Shown here: piece by piece, positions 22,132 to 33,370 of the stretch | Numbering within the stretch: the first letter of the stretch is position 1 | How the letters are laid out: each line of letters opens with the position of its first letter | Assembly: GCA_030248215.1 (NCBI GenBank) | Contig: JASANG010002320.1 | Span: 23,626-87,625 of the forward strand | Origin: Enoplolaimus lenunculus | Lineage: Eukaryota > Nematoda > Enoplea > Enoplida > Thoracostomopsidae | Length of the DNA: 64,000 bases | Reading direction: 5' to 3' | Made by a program: the position numbers and the translations under genes | Notes under the pieces: model-generated | Seen by the model: only the letters and a program-made list of their open reading frames with translations | Told to the model about the DNA's origin: nothing | The model's database searches: none

Positions 22132-23853
22132 CTACCCGAATCGAACAATTTCATTTTTTCGTTTTCCAAATCGTACAATTTCATTTTTTCGCTTTCCAAA
22201 TCGAACAAGTTCGTTCTTTCGCTTTCCGAACCGAACCAGCTCATTTTTGCGTTTGCCAAATCGCACGAGTTCATTTTTTCGCTTTCCGAATCGTACAAGT
22301 TCGTTCTTGCGTTTACCAAATCGCACAATCTCATTTTTTCGTTTGCCAAATCGGACAATTTCATTCTTTCGCTTTCCAAAGCGCACAATTTCATTTTTAC
22401 GCTTGTCACGCCCTTCGTCATCATTTGAACCTGCTCCATCGTATTCTTCGACAGGATTTTCTGAGTCTTAAATTCAAGCAAACGGTTTTTAGTTTTTTCA
22501 TCTGGTTAGGTAATTTTAGTCCTAGAATTTAAAGTAGTCCGCATTCGATAGATCGAAAACAAAATATTGAATTTTAAACATTTTGTTCTCAAAATATCAT
22601 ACCTAATTTGACAACTTGAGTTTTCAGGCGAAAATTGCTTAATCTTCAAATCATAAGCATGTTAAATTTAAAAAAATTGATAAACACAATTACTTTAGGA
22701 TAAGGATACTTTAAACGTCTGTAGCCGTTGTAGGTATACTATAATTCGAGCTTAAGTGCGGTTTTTGATCAAACAGCACGTATTATTAGATAATTTGTGA
22801 AATTTCGCTTGCGATATATATTACTAAGCTAGTCTTGAAATCCTTATGCCAGAAAAGGAGCCTACTGATAAAGTTTCACAATCAGAATATTTCAGCATTT
22901 ACACGACTATTTCTTAAGAAAGAGACCTGTTACATACGTTATTTGAATTCGAAATATACAGTTTTTCGAACTTTATTGTGAATAGTACTTTCATCGAGTT
23001 TTGCTACACACAAAAAAGTATTTAGGAATTTATTCAGAAAAGTATTTTCTGCGTCAAATCTGAAAAGTTTTTTGATATTTCAGCATTTACACGACTATTT
23101 CTTAAGAAAGAGACCTGTTACATACGTTATTTGAATTCGAAATATACAGTTTTTCGAACTTTATTGTGAATAGTACTTTCATCGAGTTTTGCTACACACA
23201 AAAAAGTATTTCGGAATTTATTCAGAAAAGTATATTCTGCGTCAAATCTGAAAAGTTTTTTTGATATTTAAGACAGTTTTTCTAAAAATAACTGGAAAAC
23301 GTTTATTTTCAGACTTTATTTCAAAACATTTTTAAAACTTTTCTATAATAACAGAAATACTATTCAAATGCACCTTGCTAAATTCTTAAATGTAAGAAAT
23401 TGATTCTTAAATATCAGAAATATTATTTTGAGTGTACTAGGCTTGGCAATTTCATTTTCCCTTCGGTTTGTTTTACCGCTTTCGTTTCAAATTTAATTAA
23501 AACTTAATGAGTTAAAACAGACAACGTTTACAAAACCAGGCACTCGTGAAAGACAAGAAATCGATTCGTACAGTACGGTTGAACTAATTTACTGCATAAA
23601 ATGCGATAAATTTTTTTGATTCAATAATTTCTGTGGTTCATTCCGTTATTACCAGACGGTGGTAAATTTTAGTCACATCAAAAACCACGCAAGCCACCAC
23701 AAAAAACTTACTCATAAAACTTTGAGTCTTCTGACGGGGTTGAAAAACCTCAGGGGGTAAGCCGAAAGCGTCTGCGCAGTGTTGAAAATTTTTCAAACTT
23801 AACACATTTAAAATTGCATAAATTGATAACGCGGATAAACTTAGCTTACGCAT
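22132..23853 (-). CDS. NE(I/L)VRFamide neuropeptide precursor, two exons, 158 aa
   Basis: Exon 1 is 23853-23712 and exon 2 is 22466-22132. The donor is ATGA|GTAAGT and the acceptor TTTAAG|AC; both are phase 1 and rebuild Asn48. An alternative acceptor 6 nt further in (ACTCAG|AA) keeps the frame. Residues 1-30 form a signal peptide with core [17 protein letters not shown]. An acidic spacer ([20 protein letters not shown]) ends in KR, then nine 10-residue units follow: [10 protein letters not shown] x3, [10 protein letters not shown] x4, [10 protein letters not shown], and a last KNEIVRFG directly before the stop. Processing would give KNE(I/L)VRFamide, or NE(I/L)VRFamide if the KRK is trimmed. 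The 30-bp units differ at many synonymous sites yet keep the peptide, a sign of selection. Peptide family not recognised; precursor call strong. Confidence 0.93.
22887..23262. repeat. recent 188-bp tandem duplication in the VRFamide gene intron
   Basis: Copies at 22887-23074 and 23075-23262 begin ATATTTCAGCATTTACACGA and differ at only a few positions. It lies wholly within the 1245-nt intron (22467-23711). Confidence 0.9.
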
Positions 23854-23876
23854 TGTTTTAGTTTTATTAATATTCG

Positions 23877-23892
23877 GTTAAATATATAATCA
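23877..23892 (-). promoter_or_regulatory. possible TATA box of the VRFamide precursor
   Basis: The minus strand reads TTATATATTTAA about 30-37 nt upstream of the ATG at 23853. If used it would give a leader of only a few nucleotides. Such words are common in AT-rich DNA. Confidence 0.3.
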
Positions 23893-23899
23893 TACGACA

Positions 23900-24252
23900 A
23901 CTGTTCATTTGTGGAAATGGAAAACATAATTAAAGACATGCGTGGTGTGAACGGATAGTAAAACATAATGGAAATGGAAACAAGAAATGGATATTGAGGT
24001 ATAATTGTTTCAAAGATGTTATATTTTTCTGCCAATACTGTTGCCGAGGCATTGTAAATGTTCAGCGAGTGTTCTCGCAACGTTTAATATCGAACAACTG
24101 CAACGCAGTTGTGCTAAAAATTGCACGATTTTTTAGGTGATTTTAAAAACTTCGTGACTAAAAATAACGAAATTTTCGGTATTTCTATAACGAAAACGGG
24201 AAGGGACCTATTTTCACCATAAACGGAAACGGATGTCCGGTTACACCCAGAG
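23900..24252. mobile_element. MITE with GGTGTAACCGG end (GGAAACGGA family)
   Basis: The right end reads GGATGTCCGGTTACACCC; the inside carries AATGGAAATGGAAAC and AACGGAAACGGAT words. Copies or parts of the family occur near 18010, 33125, 38700, 47980, 52085 and 52776. This copy lies just upstream of the VRFamide gene. The left end is not clear. Confidence 0.5.
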
Positions 24253-24477
24253 TCATGCATTACTGTAATTAAACCCTAAGTGAGGGTTTACACGCAGTGG
24301 TGGATCAGAAGTTTCCTGACTTATTAAGCGCGGCTTGTTGAAATTTTTACAGAATATTGCGCTATTTACATATTTTAAATCCTTACTGTTTTTCATATAC
24401 AGTCTACTACGATCAATGGTGCACAAACTGTTCACAAAGTCTCTACAAAACATGGAACCCCGGCAATCAAAGGCTAA

Positions 24478-24548
24478 GCTCGTTTTGTTCAGCGATGATG
24501 GTACACGACTCCCACGTGTGAGACCTGAGTTCAAATCCAGTTTGAAAT
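24478..24548 (+). tRNA. tRNA-Gly(CCC)-like sequence, pseudogene or SINE head
   Basis: GTTCAGCGATGATGGTA is D-arm-like, CTCCCAC is an anticodon loop with CCC, and GAGTTCAAATCC resembles the T-arm/B box. The anticodon stem has a mismatch and a wobble, and the acceptor ends do not pair, so it is not a working tRNA. Confidence 0.4.
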
Positions 24549-24844
24549 TAAACATCAGATATTAATACCTGCATTTGAAAAAGTTTTGAATCACTGTAAA
24601 CTTTAGGACAATGAAACGCAAAATCTACCCCAACACATGTAAAATGAGTTATGGTAAACCAATTCTTAACATCCGCATCGCGTTAACACTGGCGAATCCA
24701 AGCCGTTTCCAAAAACAGCGATTCAACCAAAATTCTGTATATTAAGTTTAAAGTATTTGTCTTTGTAAACCCAAAACTCATAAGCAGGGGAAACGTAAAA
24801 AAGTTTTTTCCATATCTATGTATTATATCGCCCTGGAAGCAGGG

Positions 24845-25105
24845 TGATAACTGTTATATTGTCCGATAGAGTTATATGCAACGTCTGTGTTCAACCGACG
24901 GCAATAGGGCACTTAAAAAGTATTAGTTAAAGACATCGAAGGCAGTTCCACCGCCTCGAAGCCGAAGGCCGAGAGCATGGAACTGCCCGACGGTCTTTAG
25001 CTAATGCATTTTAACTGCCCTAGCGCACAAAGCGCGAAGCTTTGCCGAGAGATGAAATGTTGCATATAACGCCCGCGGGCAATATGGCTGTTATTGCCGT
25101 GATTT
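24845..25105. repeat. nested long hairpin element
   Basis: Outer arms GTTATATGCAACGTCT and GAAATGTTGCATATAAC pair, and inner arms TTAGTTAAAGACATCGAAGG and CGGTCTTTAGCTAA flank a GC-rich centre with GGCAGTTCCACCGCC and CATGGAACTGCCC. The whole about 260-bp stretch can fold back on itself. Probably a small foldback MITE; no coding capacity. Confidence 0.65.
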
Positions 25106-25244
25106 TGGGCGATATTATATTTATTGCCCGTATAGTTGAATATCAGCCCGAGGGCTGATAATCTTTATATCTGTTCTAAGTAGAAAGCAATATGTCTTAT
25201 ATCGTCCAGGCGGCATCCTTTGATGTGGGCAACAAATATATATT

Positions 25245-25862
25245 AGATCACATAGTACGTTCCTGGTCAATTTTGAATAAACATCCGTTGTTCTGTAAAT
25301 TGAGCTTTGATTGTAATTTCATAATTTGCAAGGACTCTAGAATGTTCAAACCTAAGTTGTTTATTGCTATGTTGGCTATTCGGTTGAAGAGACAAGCTGG
25401 AAATGACTGAAAAAATTACTAAAAAGACACGGACGGCCTATATTCTGACAATGGTCATAAATGGGCTATTTTTCCGCTAAACTAGTAGTAGGCGGTTCCT
25501 GCATCGTTTGCTCAGAAATTCTTCTGTGCTCACTGGAACAAATGAATTTATAGATTTGTGAGCGCACAAAATTAAGCAGTTGGCCCTTGTAATTGAATAA
25601 GAGCTTTAATTTTGCATAATTGTAAATTACAATCTGTAATTCTAAGTTTTCATTGCTATAGAATTCTCCGAAGACCGTTCTGAGCTTCTGATTTTGGAAG
25701 CTCGTATAGCAGTAATACCAACTTTGGTTTGAACATTCTAGAGTCCCTGCAAATTAAGAACTTACAACCAAAGCTCAATATACAGGTCAACGGATATTTA
25801 TTCAAAATTTTTAAGTAACCGCTGTTTTCAAAACGCTGACAAGGAACGTACACTGTGATCAA
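25245..25862. mobile_element. inverted-repeat element with arms of about 140 bp
   Basis: Left arm starts GATCACATAGTACGTTCC and the right arm is its inverse, ending GGAACGTACACTGTGATC. Both arms contain GGACTCTAGAATGTTCAAACC. Open frames on the two arms encode the same peptide because the arms are copies; they are not genes. Confidence 0.7.
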
Positions 25863-26399
25863 TTGAATTGATTTGTTATATATAAATATATATTGCCGTT
25901 AATGTACTGAAATGTAAAAAATCCCCCAAATACTGATGCTGCTATCGTTAGCTTCTGACTCTATTACAGCTGGCAGCTCAGCTGCTGCAGTGGCAAACCG
26001 CAAATTTTCAGATGGGCAAAGATTGTTGTTGTATTTGCTTAAAAACTGTGTTTATCATGACGAGTGTTTAACAAATATTTTAATATTTTACGATTAATAA
26101 AATTGCAACAAAACAGCAAAACATTTTGAACTCGCGTTGATTCCGCACGTTAATATTTTCCAGTTATTTCGCTAGAAAACACATTGGGAGCTTCAGATAT
26201 ATAAACTTGTATTGTAAAATTTTCAGCTCGATAGAGCTGGTGTGGTAAAACATCCTTCTTCACCCATTGATCTGCCACTGAGCTGTAACTGCAAATAAAA
26301 GAAATTTGGCGTGAACTGAACCAACCAAAAATTGGTGATCGCTGCTATAGCAGTTTTGGCTCTCGTAAACTGCCGTTTTCTACATTTTAGGATAAAGGC

Positions 26400-26600
26400 A
26401 CAGGTTTAAGCTTAGTTAACGGTTAGGCAAAAGCTTAGGCGTAGGCTTAAGTCTATCTTTTGCGAAACCTAAGCATAAGCCACAACCTTTGGTTAAACCT
26501 TTAACTAAGCTTAAGTCTGAGCAGTGAGAAACCGAAACCTAAGTTTATGTCTGAGCAGTCGAAACCCAAACCTAAGTTTGAACCTAGTCTGGGAGAACTA
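26400..26600. repeat. degenerate TTAGGC/TAAGCC region
   Basis: Scattered hexamers (GCTTAGGCGTAGGCTTAAG, CCTAAGCATAAGCC) without clean ends. Likely a decayed hAT-like MITE. Confidence 0.4.
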
Positions 26601-26815
26601 CACAAGCGCCACATCTTTTGATAAAAGCGCCTAGAGTTCAAACAAACTAGATTTTGCTGTTAAACTAGATTTGAAAAACGACTACAGGTCTACATATTAT
26701 AGACTCCCTTCGAACACTCTAAACTGTTTAACACGCTGAAAGGCCCATGTTGTAGTTTTGATTTCCTGTTGGTCTTCTAAATTATAACGTTCCACCCTTC
26801 GTCCTTTGAACTCAC

Positions 26816-26967
26816 GGCCAATGTAAACAACGGGGGCAGAACAGTATTATCAGCATATTCCTAAGCCTAAGCCTAAGCCTAAACCAAGCAAAGAATGTGT
26901 AAAGCTTAAGGTTACTCTATTCCAGACCCACAAAAAACTCTCCGCCCCCCTGATCTTTATATGGGCG
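26816..26967. mobile_element. hAT-like hexamer MITE, clean copy
   Basis: Starts GGCCAATGTAAACAACGGGG and ends CCCCTGATCTTTATATGGGCG, flanked by a perfect 8-bp duplication GAACTCAC (26808-26815 and 26968-26975). Core is CCTAAGCCTAAGCCTAAGCC. Confidence 0.85.
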
Positions 26968-28040
26968 GAACTCACAATCCAAAACCGTTCGTTAGTGGGC
27001 GTTGCAGTGATTTCATGTCTGAAGGATGTAACTTCAAAGAAAGCAATTTGGAACAAGCGATACGAGCGAAAAAATCACTTTTTTGTCCTTTAAGAGACAC
27101 ACGGTAATTGTGTCATATGTTTTGCTGGCAAATTATGACATTCTACCCCTGTTTCTTTCCGTTTATGCATATAAAACGACTGGCACAACAATGCTATTGC
27201 CGTGATTTTTTTTCGGTAGGGCATAACTGTAAAGTAAAGATGATTTGCTATTGAGCATAGCGAGTGACAAGATTTGTTAACCTCTAGAAGCTAGACTGCT
27301 AATTTTGATTTTCACGCCTAAAAACTAGCGTATATTTTTTCACATGCTGCAATATGTGGAGGGGGGGTTATATTTCTAGTAGTACCCGCATTATATACGC
27401 CTGTGAACCGGTTAAAACTATATTGAACTAGCCTAAAAACAACGCTCTGTATAATGGATCAATTATATAAATTGATTTGTCCGATTTAGAAAACTTTAAG
27501 CGTCTCTATACCGTTACAGCTTTACATCAACTTAGGCCGAGGATTTAAAAAAATTGCCAGTTTTTTGTATGCGGAATGAAGCATAAGGATTATAGAGATG
27601 GTTGTTTGAACAGAATTTACATATCCAAATAAAATATAATCCCAAATCTCTGGCCCCTCTTGGGTCATATAACATCACAAGATTTATTTGGACAAATTAA
27701 AATACTGGAATATACATACATACATATATGTCGTGTTCTGAACACCTACTGGTTCCAGCTGCAAGCATAAGGCAGGTTTTTGTCGCCTAAAAATATTGTT
27801 TTGTTTTAGTACTTGTTCAGGACTCACCGTTTAAATTTTAGTATCGTTCAAAAGTTCCTGGATTTTTTTCAGTTGAAGATTCTTTTTTGCCAGCTCTAGC
27901 CCTTGAACCCCAAAATTTAGAACGGAGAATCAAACATAAAAAGCAAAACATAGCATTATATTATCGAAGGCCTCGCAAATGCCTTCTGTACGTATCGAAT
28001 TGATCTTAAAATCAACGTTAAGTTATAATATGCTTAAAAC

Positions 28041-28517
28041 TCAATAGCCCATCCGACCGGAAATCGGAAAATGACGTATTCCCTGTCCATCTTTGCCTTG
28101 CTGAAATGATCGAGATAAAACTCGTTTACCTGAACCACACAGTGTGTTTTCTGAACAGAAAAATATGACGAAAATCAAACTTGCGTTTCAAATTTTTACG
28201 CCTTCGGCGTAATTACGACTTGTTAAAATATCAAAATATTTGCTAATCATCCGTTAAAAAAGTGTGAAATTTCTGTTCTCAAAACGTATCGATTCCTCAC
28301 CGAAAAATGCCAAATCCGTTACTGTAAAGCTGGTTAGTTTACACAGTATCGTACCGTCATATCCATCGTTGTAGGAATATACTGCGTGTTGCCCTGCGCA
28401 CATTGCCCCACTGTCAGCATCCATTGAAGGTGAACATATCACAATGCCGTAAGTCACGTGGACCACAGCAACACACATTGCCAATCCAAACAAAATTCGT
28501 ACAGTTGTGGCTTGCAT
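28041..28517 (-). CDS. possible third secreted peptide precursor, two exons
   Basis: Exon 1 (28517-28301) starts at ATG and opens with a good signal peptide (TTVRILFGLAMCVAVVHV, cut near TYG-I), followed by a Cys-containing segment. A strong donor TTCG|GTGAGG ends it in phase 1. Joined to an acceptor at GGTTCAG|GT (exon 2, 28129-28041) it rebuilds a Gly and gives DLAFF-GKR, an amidation plus dibasic site, and a total of 101 residues ending SGRMGY. A better pyrimidine-rich acceptor at 28150 (TTCTGTTCAG) gives a slightly longer product in the same frame with CGSGKR instead. A third frame of exon 2 (NEFYLDHFSKAKMDREYV) is also open and reads well, so the join is uncertain. Strand and phase match the two RFamide precursors. 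No family recognised. Confidence 0.45.
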
Positions 28518-28799
28518 AATTTTCGAATTGATTCACGATACGCACCAGTGTTGAATAAATTTTCTCGACTTTAGCTACCCGCGTTTGGCTTCTTTCGCGG
28601 TTACTAATACTAGTTAGTTAGCTAGAAGAAATGTTAAATTACATATATATTCAATTGGCAAAGCCTGTGTCAGTATTCTCCAATGAGTATAGCACCTATT
28701 GTAAGTTAGTGATAAGATTCTATTAGCGCTTACTGATGACTAAAAGCTTTCGTGATTAAATCGAAAGCTAGCAACAAATGGATACACGTAATTCGGACC

Positions 28800-29060
28800 T
28801 TAGCAATGGGACCACGGGTAAATTAACGAAAAATTGGTTCGGTTAATATGATTATTTAAATTATTTGAGTAGAAACTGACACAAATTTTGCGGCAACCGT
28901 AACAAACAATGTTATGTTTGAACCCAAAAGTAAACCAGTCAAAATTTATCACTGCCTTGCTACCGGTAATGTTGCATATTGACCATTCAAACTTTTGTCT
29001 TTTTTCAACCGCAAATTTAAGTGCAAATTTTTGGATCACAACTTGTGTCATCACTTGCAA
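28800..29060 (-). CDS. possible exon, unrecognised
   Basis: The open frame contains FEWSICNITGSKAVINFDWF and CYGCRKICVSF. The spacing of aromatic and Cys residues faintly recalls extracellular beta-sandwich domains, but I cannot assign a family. An overlapping plus-strand frame is also open, so coding status is unsure. Confidence 0.2.
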   Translation of the reverse strand: MQVMTQVVIQKFALKFAVEKRQKFEWSICNITGSKAVINFDWFTFGFKHNIVCYGCRKICVSFYSNNLNNHINRTNFSLIYPWSHC

Positions 29061-29597
29061 TAACTTATATAATTCTACTTTCCAAATTAAAAAAAACTCC
29101 TAATTGCACGAAGCGAAAGCTAAAAATTTACAGCAAATTAACTTTTTGAATTTACACAAAAACAGAAAAAATAGCCGTTAGCACCGAGTGGTCTCATCCA
29201 GATGCTAAAGACCAAACACAAAGAAGAAATATTAAAGGAAGGCAAAGGCACGCGTGCCACGATCTTGTTTCAGGTAGAAAACACAGGTGTTATGGCTCAC
29301 TACGAAAATTTTCTATTGCGTCTGGCTATAAAGTATTTAGTAAAATTTGGTTCAAACTCTTAAGTGTTAAAACAATTTCAGATAGACAGCAGGAGCAACC
29401 AGTCCCCTGTATTTCTTAACACAGCGAAGCTGGTGATTAATTCGTTGGCGTGAAAGCATCTTGTATTCGTTTCCATGCGTGGTAGATTAATGTTGCAAAA
29501 TCGTCTATGTACATATACATTAAAGGTTAGTTTCAGGATAAAAATGATAGCATCAGAATCAAAGTGTAGGCAGGATTTCGGTTCAAAACTATAGAAA

Positions 29598-29815
29598 CTA
29601 AATAAAAACGATTTTCTCGAGCCGATGTATTGAGTGAGAAAATTTTTTTGGGCTTTGGATCCAGTAGACTGCTTCAATGCCTACAACATTGGAGATTTTC
29701 GCGTTTCCCCCATATCCTATTGTATACTGCGTCAGCATCGTAGCGCAAGGAATGTGTCTTTCACACTTATCTTTCGCACATGGATAAAGTCTTCCACCAG
29801 GTACAAAGATAAACC
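29598..29815 (-). CDS. possible exon with four cysteines, unrecognised
   Basis: A candidate acceptor (AAAGTTTATTACAG) precedes a frame reading FIFVPGGRLYPCAKDKCERH then IPCATMLTQYTIGYGG. Frames on the other strand are also open. No domain recognised and no partner exons found. Confidence 0.22.
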
Positions 29816-29899
29816 TGTAATAAACTTTATTAATTTGTTTCAGATGCATGCTGAAAAACAAGTAAAGCTAAAAATTTTCTAGTCGAACTGAACCCCCTC

Positions 29900-31650
29900 C
29901 CCGCCTTTTCTGCCAGCGGAGCCCAAATCTTCTGCTGATGGTTATTTTTTCGCAAGCCTCAAATCAACATAATAGCGTTCGCAACTTTAACACATTGCAG
30001 TTTTATCCCTTAACTCCCTCAACACACCAAACTATTGCTAAAGTCAATGGCGATAATTATATATATGCTATTTGCATTGATTTATAATTCACACTGAAGC
30101 TTAAAGATGTGCCAAATATATACGTGTATGTAAAACAAAGGTATAACTTAGTCGGTAGATATTCCTTTGAACAACTTTAGCTCCAACGAGCACTAATCTT
30201 TTAAGTGTCTTTCTTTCTGTATACAGCCAAACCCATGAAACAATGAAAAAAGCAAAAAGGTGTGACGCTAATAGTTTTTTGCTAGAAGTCTACTTAACGG
30301 TCCAGACCGACGAGGCGGGATTGGCAGTGCTGAGCTGTTGCTCCAAGTCCGTTGGCCGTCCAGCTGATTCGACGGATCTCCGAAAAAAATCTTCGAAATT
30401 GAAGTAGGAATTGGATCTTTTTTAAGGTATCGGGACTGCAAATAGTGTTAATTTTCAAGTTTATGGGCCAGTGTGCCTAAAAGAACGGTGGCGTGCCGTT
30501 GTCCGGGTTTCAGAACTGTTTTCGGGCATTGTAATAACAGAAAAGATCAAAGAACAGCATGGACATTGGTTCGCTCTTAAAGTTGTTATTTGGCATACTC
30601 AGCGAAGAAATGTTTAACAAATTGGCATAGTACAAACTGTCCTTTCTAGCTACAATAATATATAATTCGTAAATTGACGAAAGCCTAAACTATGTTAAAG
30701 AGACTTTTATCAGCGTATTAGTTTAGTGTTATTAGGCTTGAAAACAAAAACTTTTAAAATTTTAACCTAAATTAAGTTTTACTAACCAGATAAACTGACA
30801 AAAAGTTCAAAAGTTAACAACTTGATTGCGGCAAGTTAAAAAGTTTGGTCGACCTTCCAAATATACGCTGGTATTTTCCAAGTTTACGTTCCAGGTTTAG
30901 TATGTCAAAAAATACGAGTTAATATGAAAATTGTGTCCAAGTTGAAACGTTCAATTGGTGACTGATGCTACACGCATTTGAGAATACTGCGTTCAAATTC
31001 AGGCTTTTCAGTTCAATTTTTAGAAATAACACCGATCATCAGTATAGAATCCGGTGACCGAAAACCAGTACCGGGATCGGGAGTAAATTTGACCAGAACT
31101 TCAACCTAACAAAATATAGGCCAAAAACACAGAAATCTGAAAAACACACTTTACCTTTTCACGTATTTAACTATTTCGTGTTTCATCTCTAATCCAATTT
31201 GAAGCTACGACTAAAACCGCCTTAGTCTGAAGTCGGAGGTGTTGCTCATTCGTGTACTAATCGTTAAGCATTGGGCGAATTGTAGATTTATTTCACGTAC
31301 ACTATTGCAGTTAGCTCCTCATACTATCGTCAGCAGTGGAAAGCGTTTAGAACCAAACAGGGTTAGTCCAAGCACAAAACGTCTATTGTAGTTTAAAGCT
31401 AAATATTGTTGGAAATCCTCTTTTCCTTGTTTAAAAGTCCCGAAATTCCAGTGGCGTTCCGAATAAGTTGAACTGGTGGTAGCTGGCTCTGATAAAACGA
31501 AAGAAATATTCTTTCTTAAGACAAAATTGGCAAAACCCTTAACCGTAGGCCGATGACGTCATGTCCTTCGCCGTAAACATAATACGTAAGAAGCCGCGAT
31601 TGAGCCTTGTTTATCTTCAGTGGCGTACCCACAAATTCATAATGTAGAAA
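29900..31650. other. intergenic, nothing recognised
   Basis: AT-rich sequence. A short piece near 30955-30995 (ACTGATGCTACACGCATTTG) matches one end of the ATAGCACC inverted-repeat family. No gene, RNA or complete element seen. Confidence 0.35.
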
Positions 31651-32214
31651 CAGCGCAATGTACTACAATAGTGTAAAAACGTCACGAGCGAAGCGGCCGA
31701 GAAGCCAAACGCAGTTTTTAGTATTGTATCCTATCCTAAAATTGGGGTTAGTTGCCTGTTTGGGTCTACGGTTGGGAACACCCTTTGTACCGCTTATGTT
31801 CCTCTTCTCGAAACACCCATGCGTTACCTGGTTTTCTTGTGCAGTAGTGCCAGTTGTCTGCTTTAATACGTTTTGGCTTAAATTAATAGTAAAACCTATT
31901 GAAAACTGATAATAGCGGTTCAAAAGTTCGTGATCGCACAGGTGTTAACCGGCTGTAGCCTTAAAGATCAATTAAACTATTTTAATGTACAGTTTTGATT
32001 CTAAATTCTACCTCGTTCAGAAAAGTAGTTCACCAACACTTTATGTTTCACTACGCAAGAAAATTACTTTTTCATTGCAATCTAAATGGATCCATATGGG
32101 GTGAAAGTTGAATTCAACAATGTCGTTGGCCCGGTCCTTACATTGGCTTTGATAGGACGCTTGCCAACTGTTACTTAAATTTACGTCAAACAGCAAGAAT
32201 ATTGTCTTTTAAAG

Positions 32215-32480
32215 TAACAAAAATACAACAACACTAAATACCGCAAAAACAATCAATAACAAAACAACAATGACAATGGCAACAAACAAACAGAAAAACA
32301 AACAAACAAACAAGCAAACAAAGAAGCAAACATACAAGAAAAAGCAAACAAACAAACAGATAAAACTAACGAACGAACAAAACAAACTATTGAACGAACA
32401 AACAAACATACAAACAAGCAAACAAACAAACAAACAAACAAGCAAACAAATAAGCAAGTAAATATACAAACAAACAAAAA
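32215..32480. repeat. (AAAC)n-rich simple repeat
   Basis: Irregular runs of AAAC, AAAG and CAAACAAG. It produces long but meaningless frames of Lys/Gln/Thr (plus) and Cys/Leu/Phe/Val (minus). A second A-rich patch lies at about 32680-32830. Confidence 0.85.
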
Positions 32481-33370
32481 ATAGTAACAGCGCAGACCAG
32501 TGGTGGCAAGCCTAAAATGAACGGTAGTCAAAGTAAATTTAAATAATACTAAAACCGAATATATAAGCATATACTTTTACCAAATGTTCTTTTAAACGAT
32601 TTTAGTTAGAAATTTAAAAAATTTTAACCGCAGATCCTAAAACCTATCTCGGGCGATAGGATTGCAACAATAGCTGCATGGGCAAAAACAACAAAAGCAA
32701 AGAATGAACGAAAGAAATAACGAAATGACAGGAAAAAACAAGACAGATGCAAAGAGAAGAAACAAAACAAATAAAAACAAAGTCGATAAGCAAAGCAACG
32801 AAATAAATACAGTAAAAAACATTATAAAACATATCAAACTGAATGCTACCTAATAAGGTGTGGCGGCATTGTTTTGACTCACAAATGTTATTTACATTAA
32901 TCGCGCAGCTGGTTTTTAGATCGATTTATTGTTGCTAAAATTAGGTGTTGTTGCAACAACTTCTGGCTCAGAATTTGTAAATAGTTTGTTTTGTTAGACA
33001 AAGCCACTGGCTGTAACATTACATCTATGATACTACAAGCAAAACCGGGTCCTTCTCAAGGTCCGCAGGTCACACTACGTAAAAAACTGTCAAGTAGGGC
33101 CATGCAGTTATATAAGAATGTATTCGGATATGGGTTTCCGTTTCCGGCAAAAAACGATGTCGTTTTCGTCTCAGTTTCCACCAACTAAAATGGTGTTAGT
33201 TATATGCTCGCAGTTAGTTGTTATAAATCAGATATATAAATCATTCAATTTGTAAATTCAGATCTTCAATCTTCAAAATTTCAAGTAAATCAGCAATTTT
33301 TTCTTTTAAATTTTAGAAAACCCAATGAACATATTTTGAACTGTTCAGTTGTTTGGCAGAACTTTACAGC

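Noticed and set aside
22119-22481. Minus-strand frame rich in ESE and NEK
   Set aside because: Out-of-frame reading of the KNE(I/L)VRFGKR repeats; 30-bp units keep all frames open.
25192-25862. Two related peptides on opposite strands with DSRMFKPKL
   Set aside because: They are the two inverse arms of one transposon, not paralogous genes.
32209-32570. Hydrophobic Cys/Leu/Phe/Val frames that look like membrane proteins
   Set aside because: Produced by the AAAC simple repeat; no complexity beyond the tetramer.
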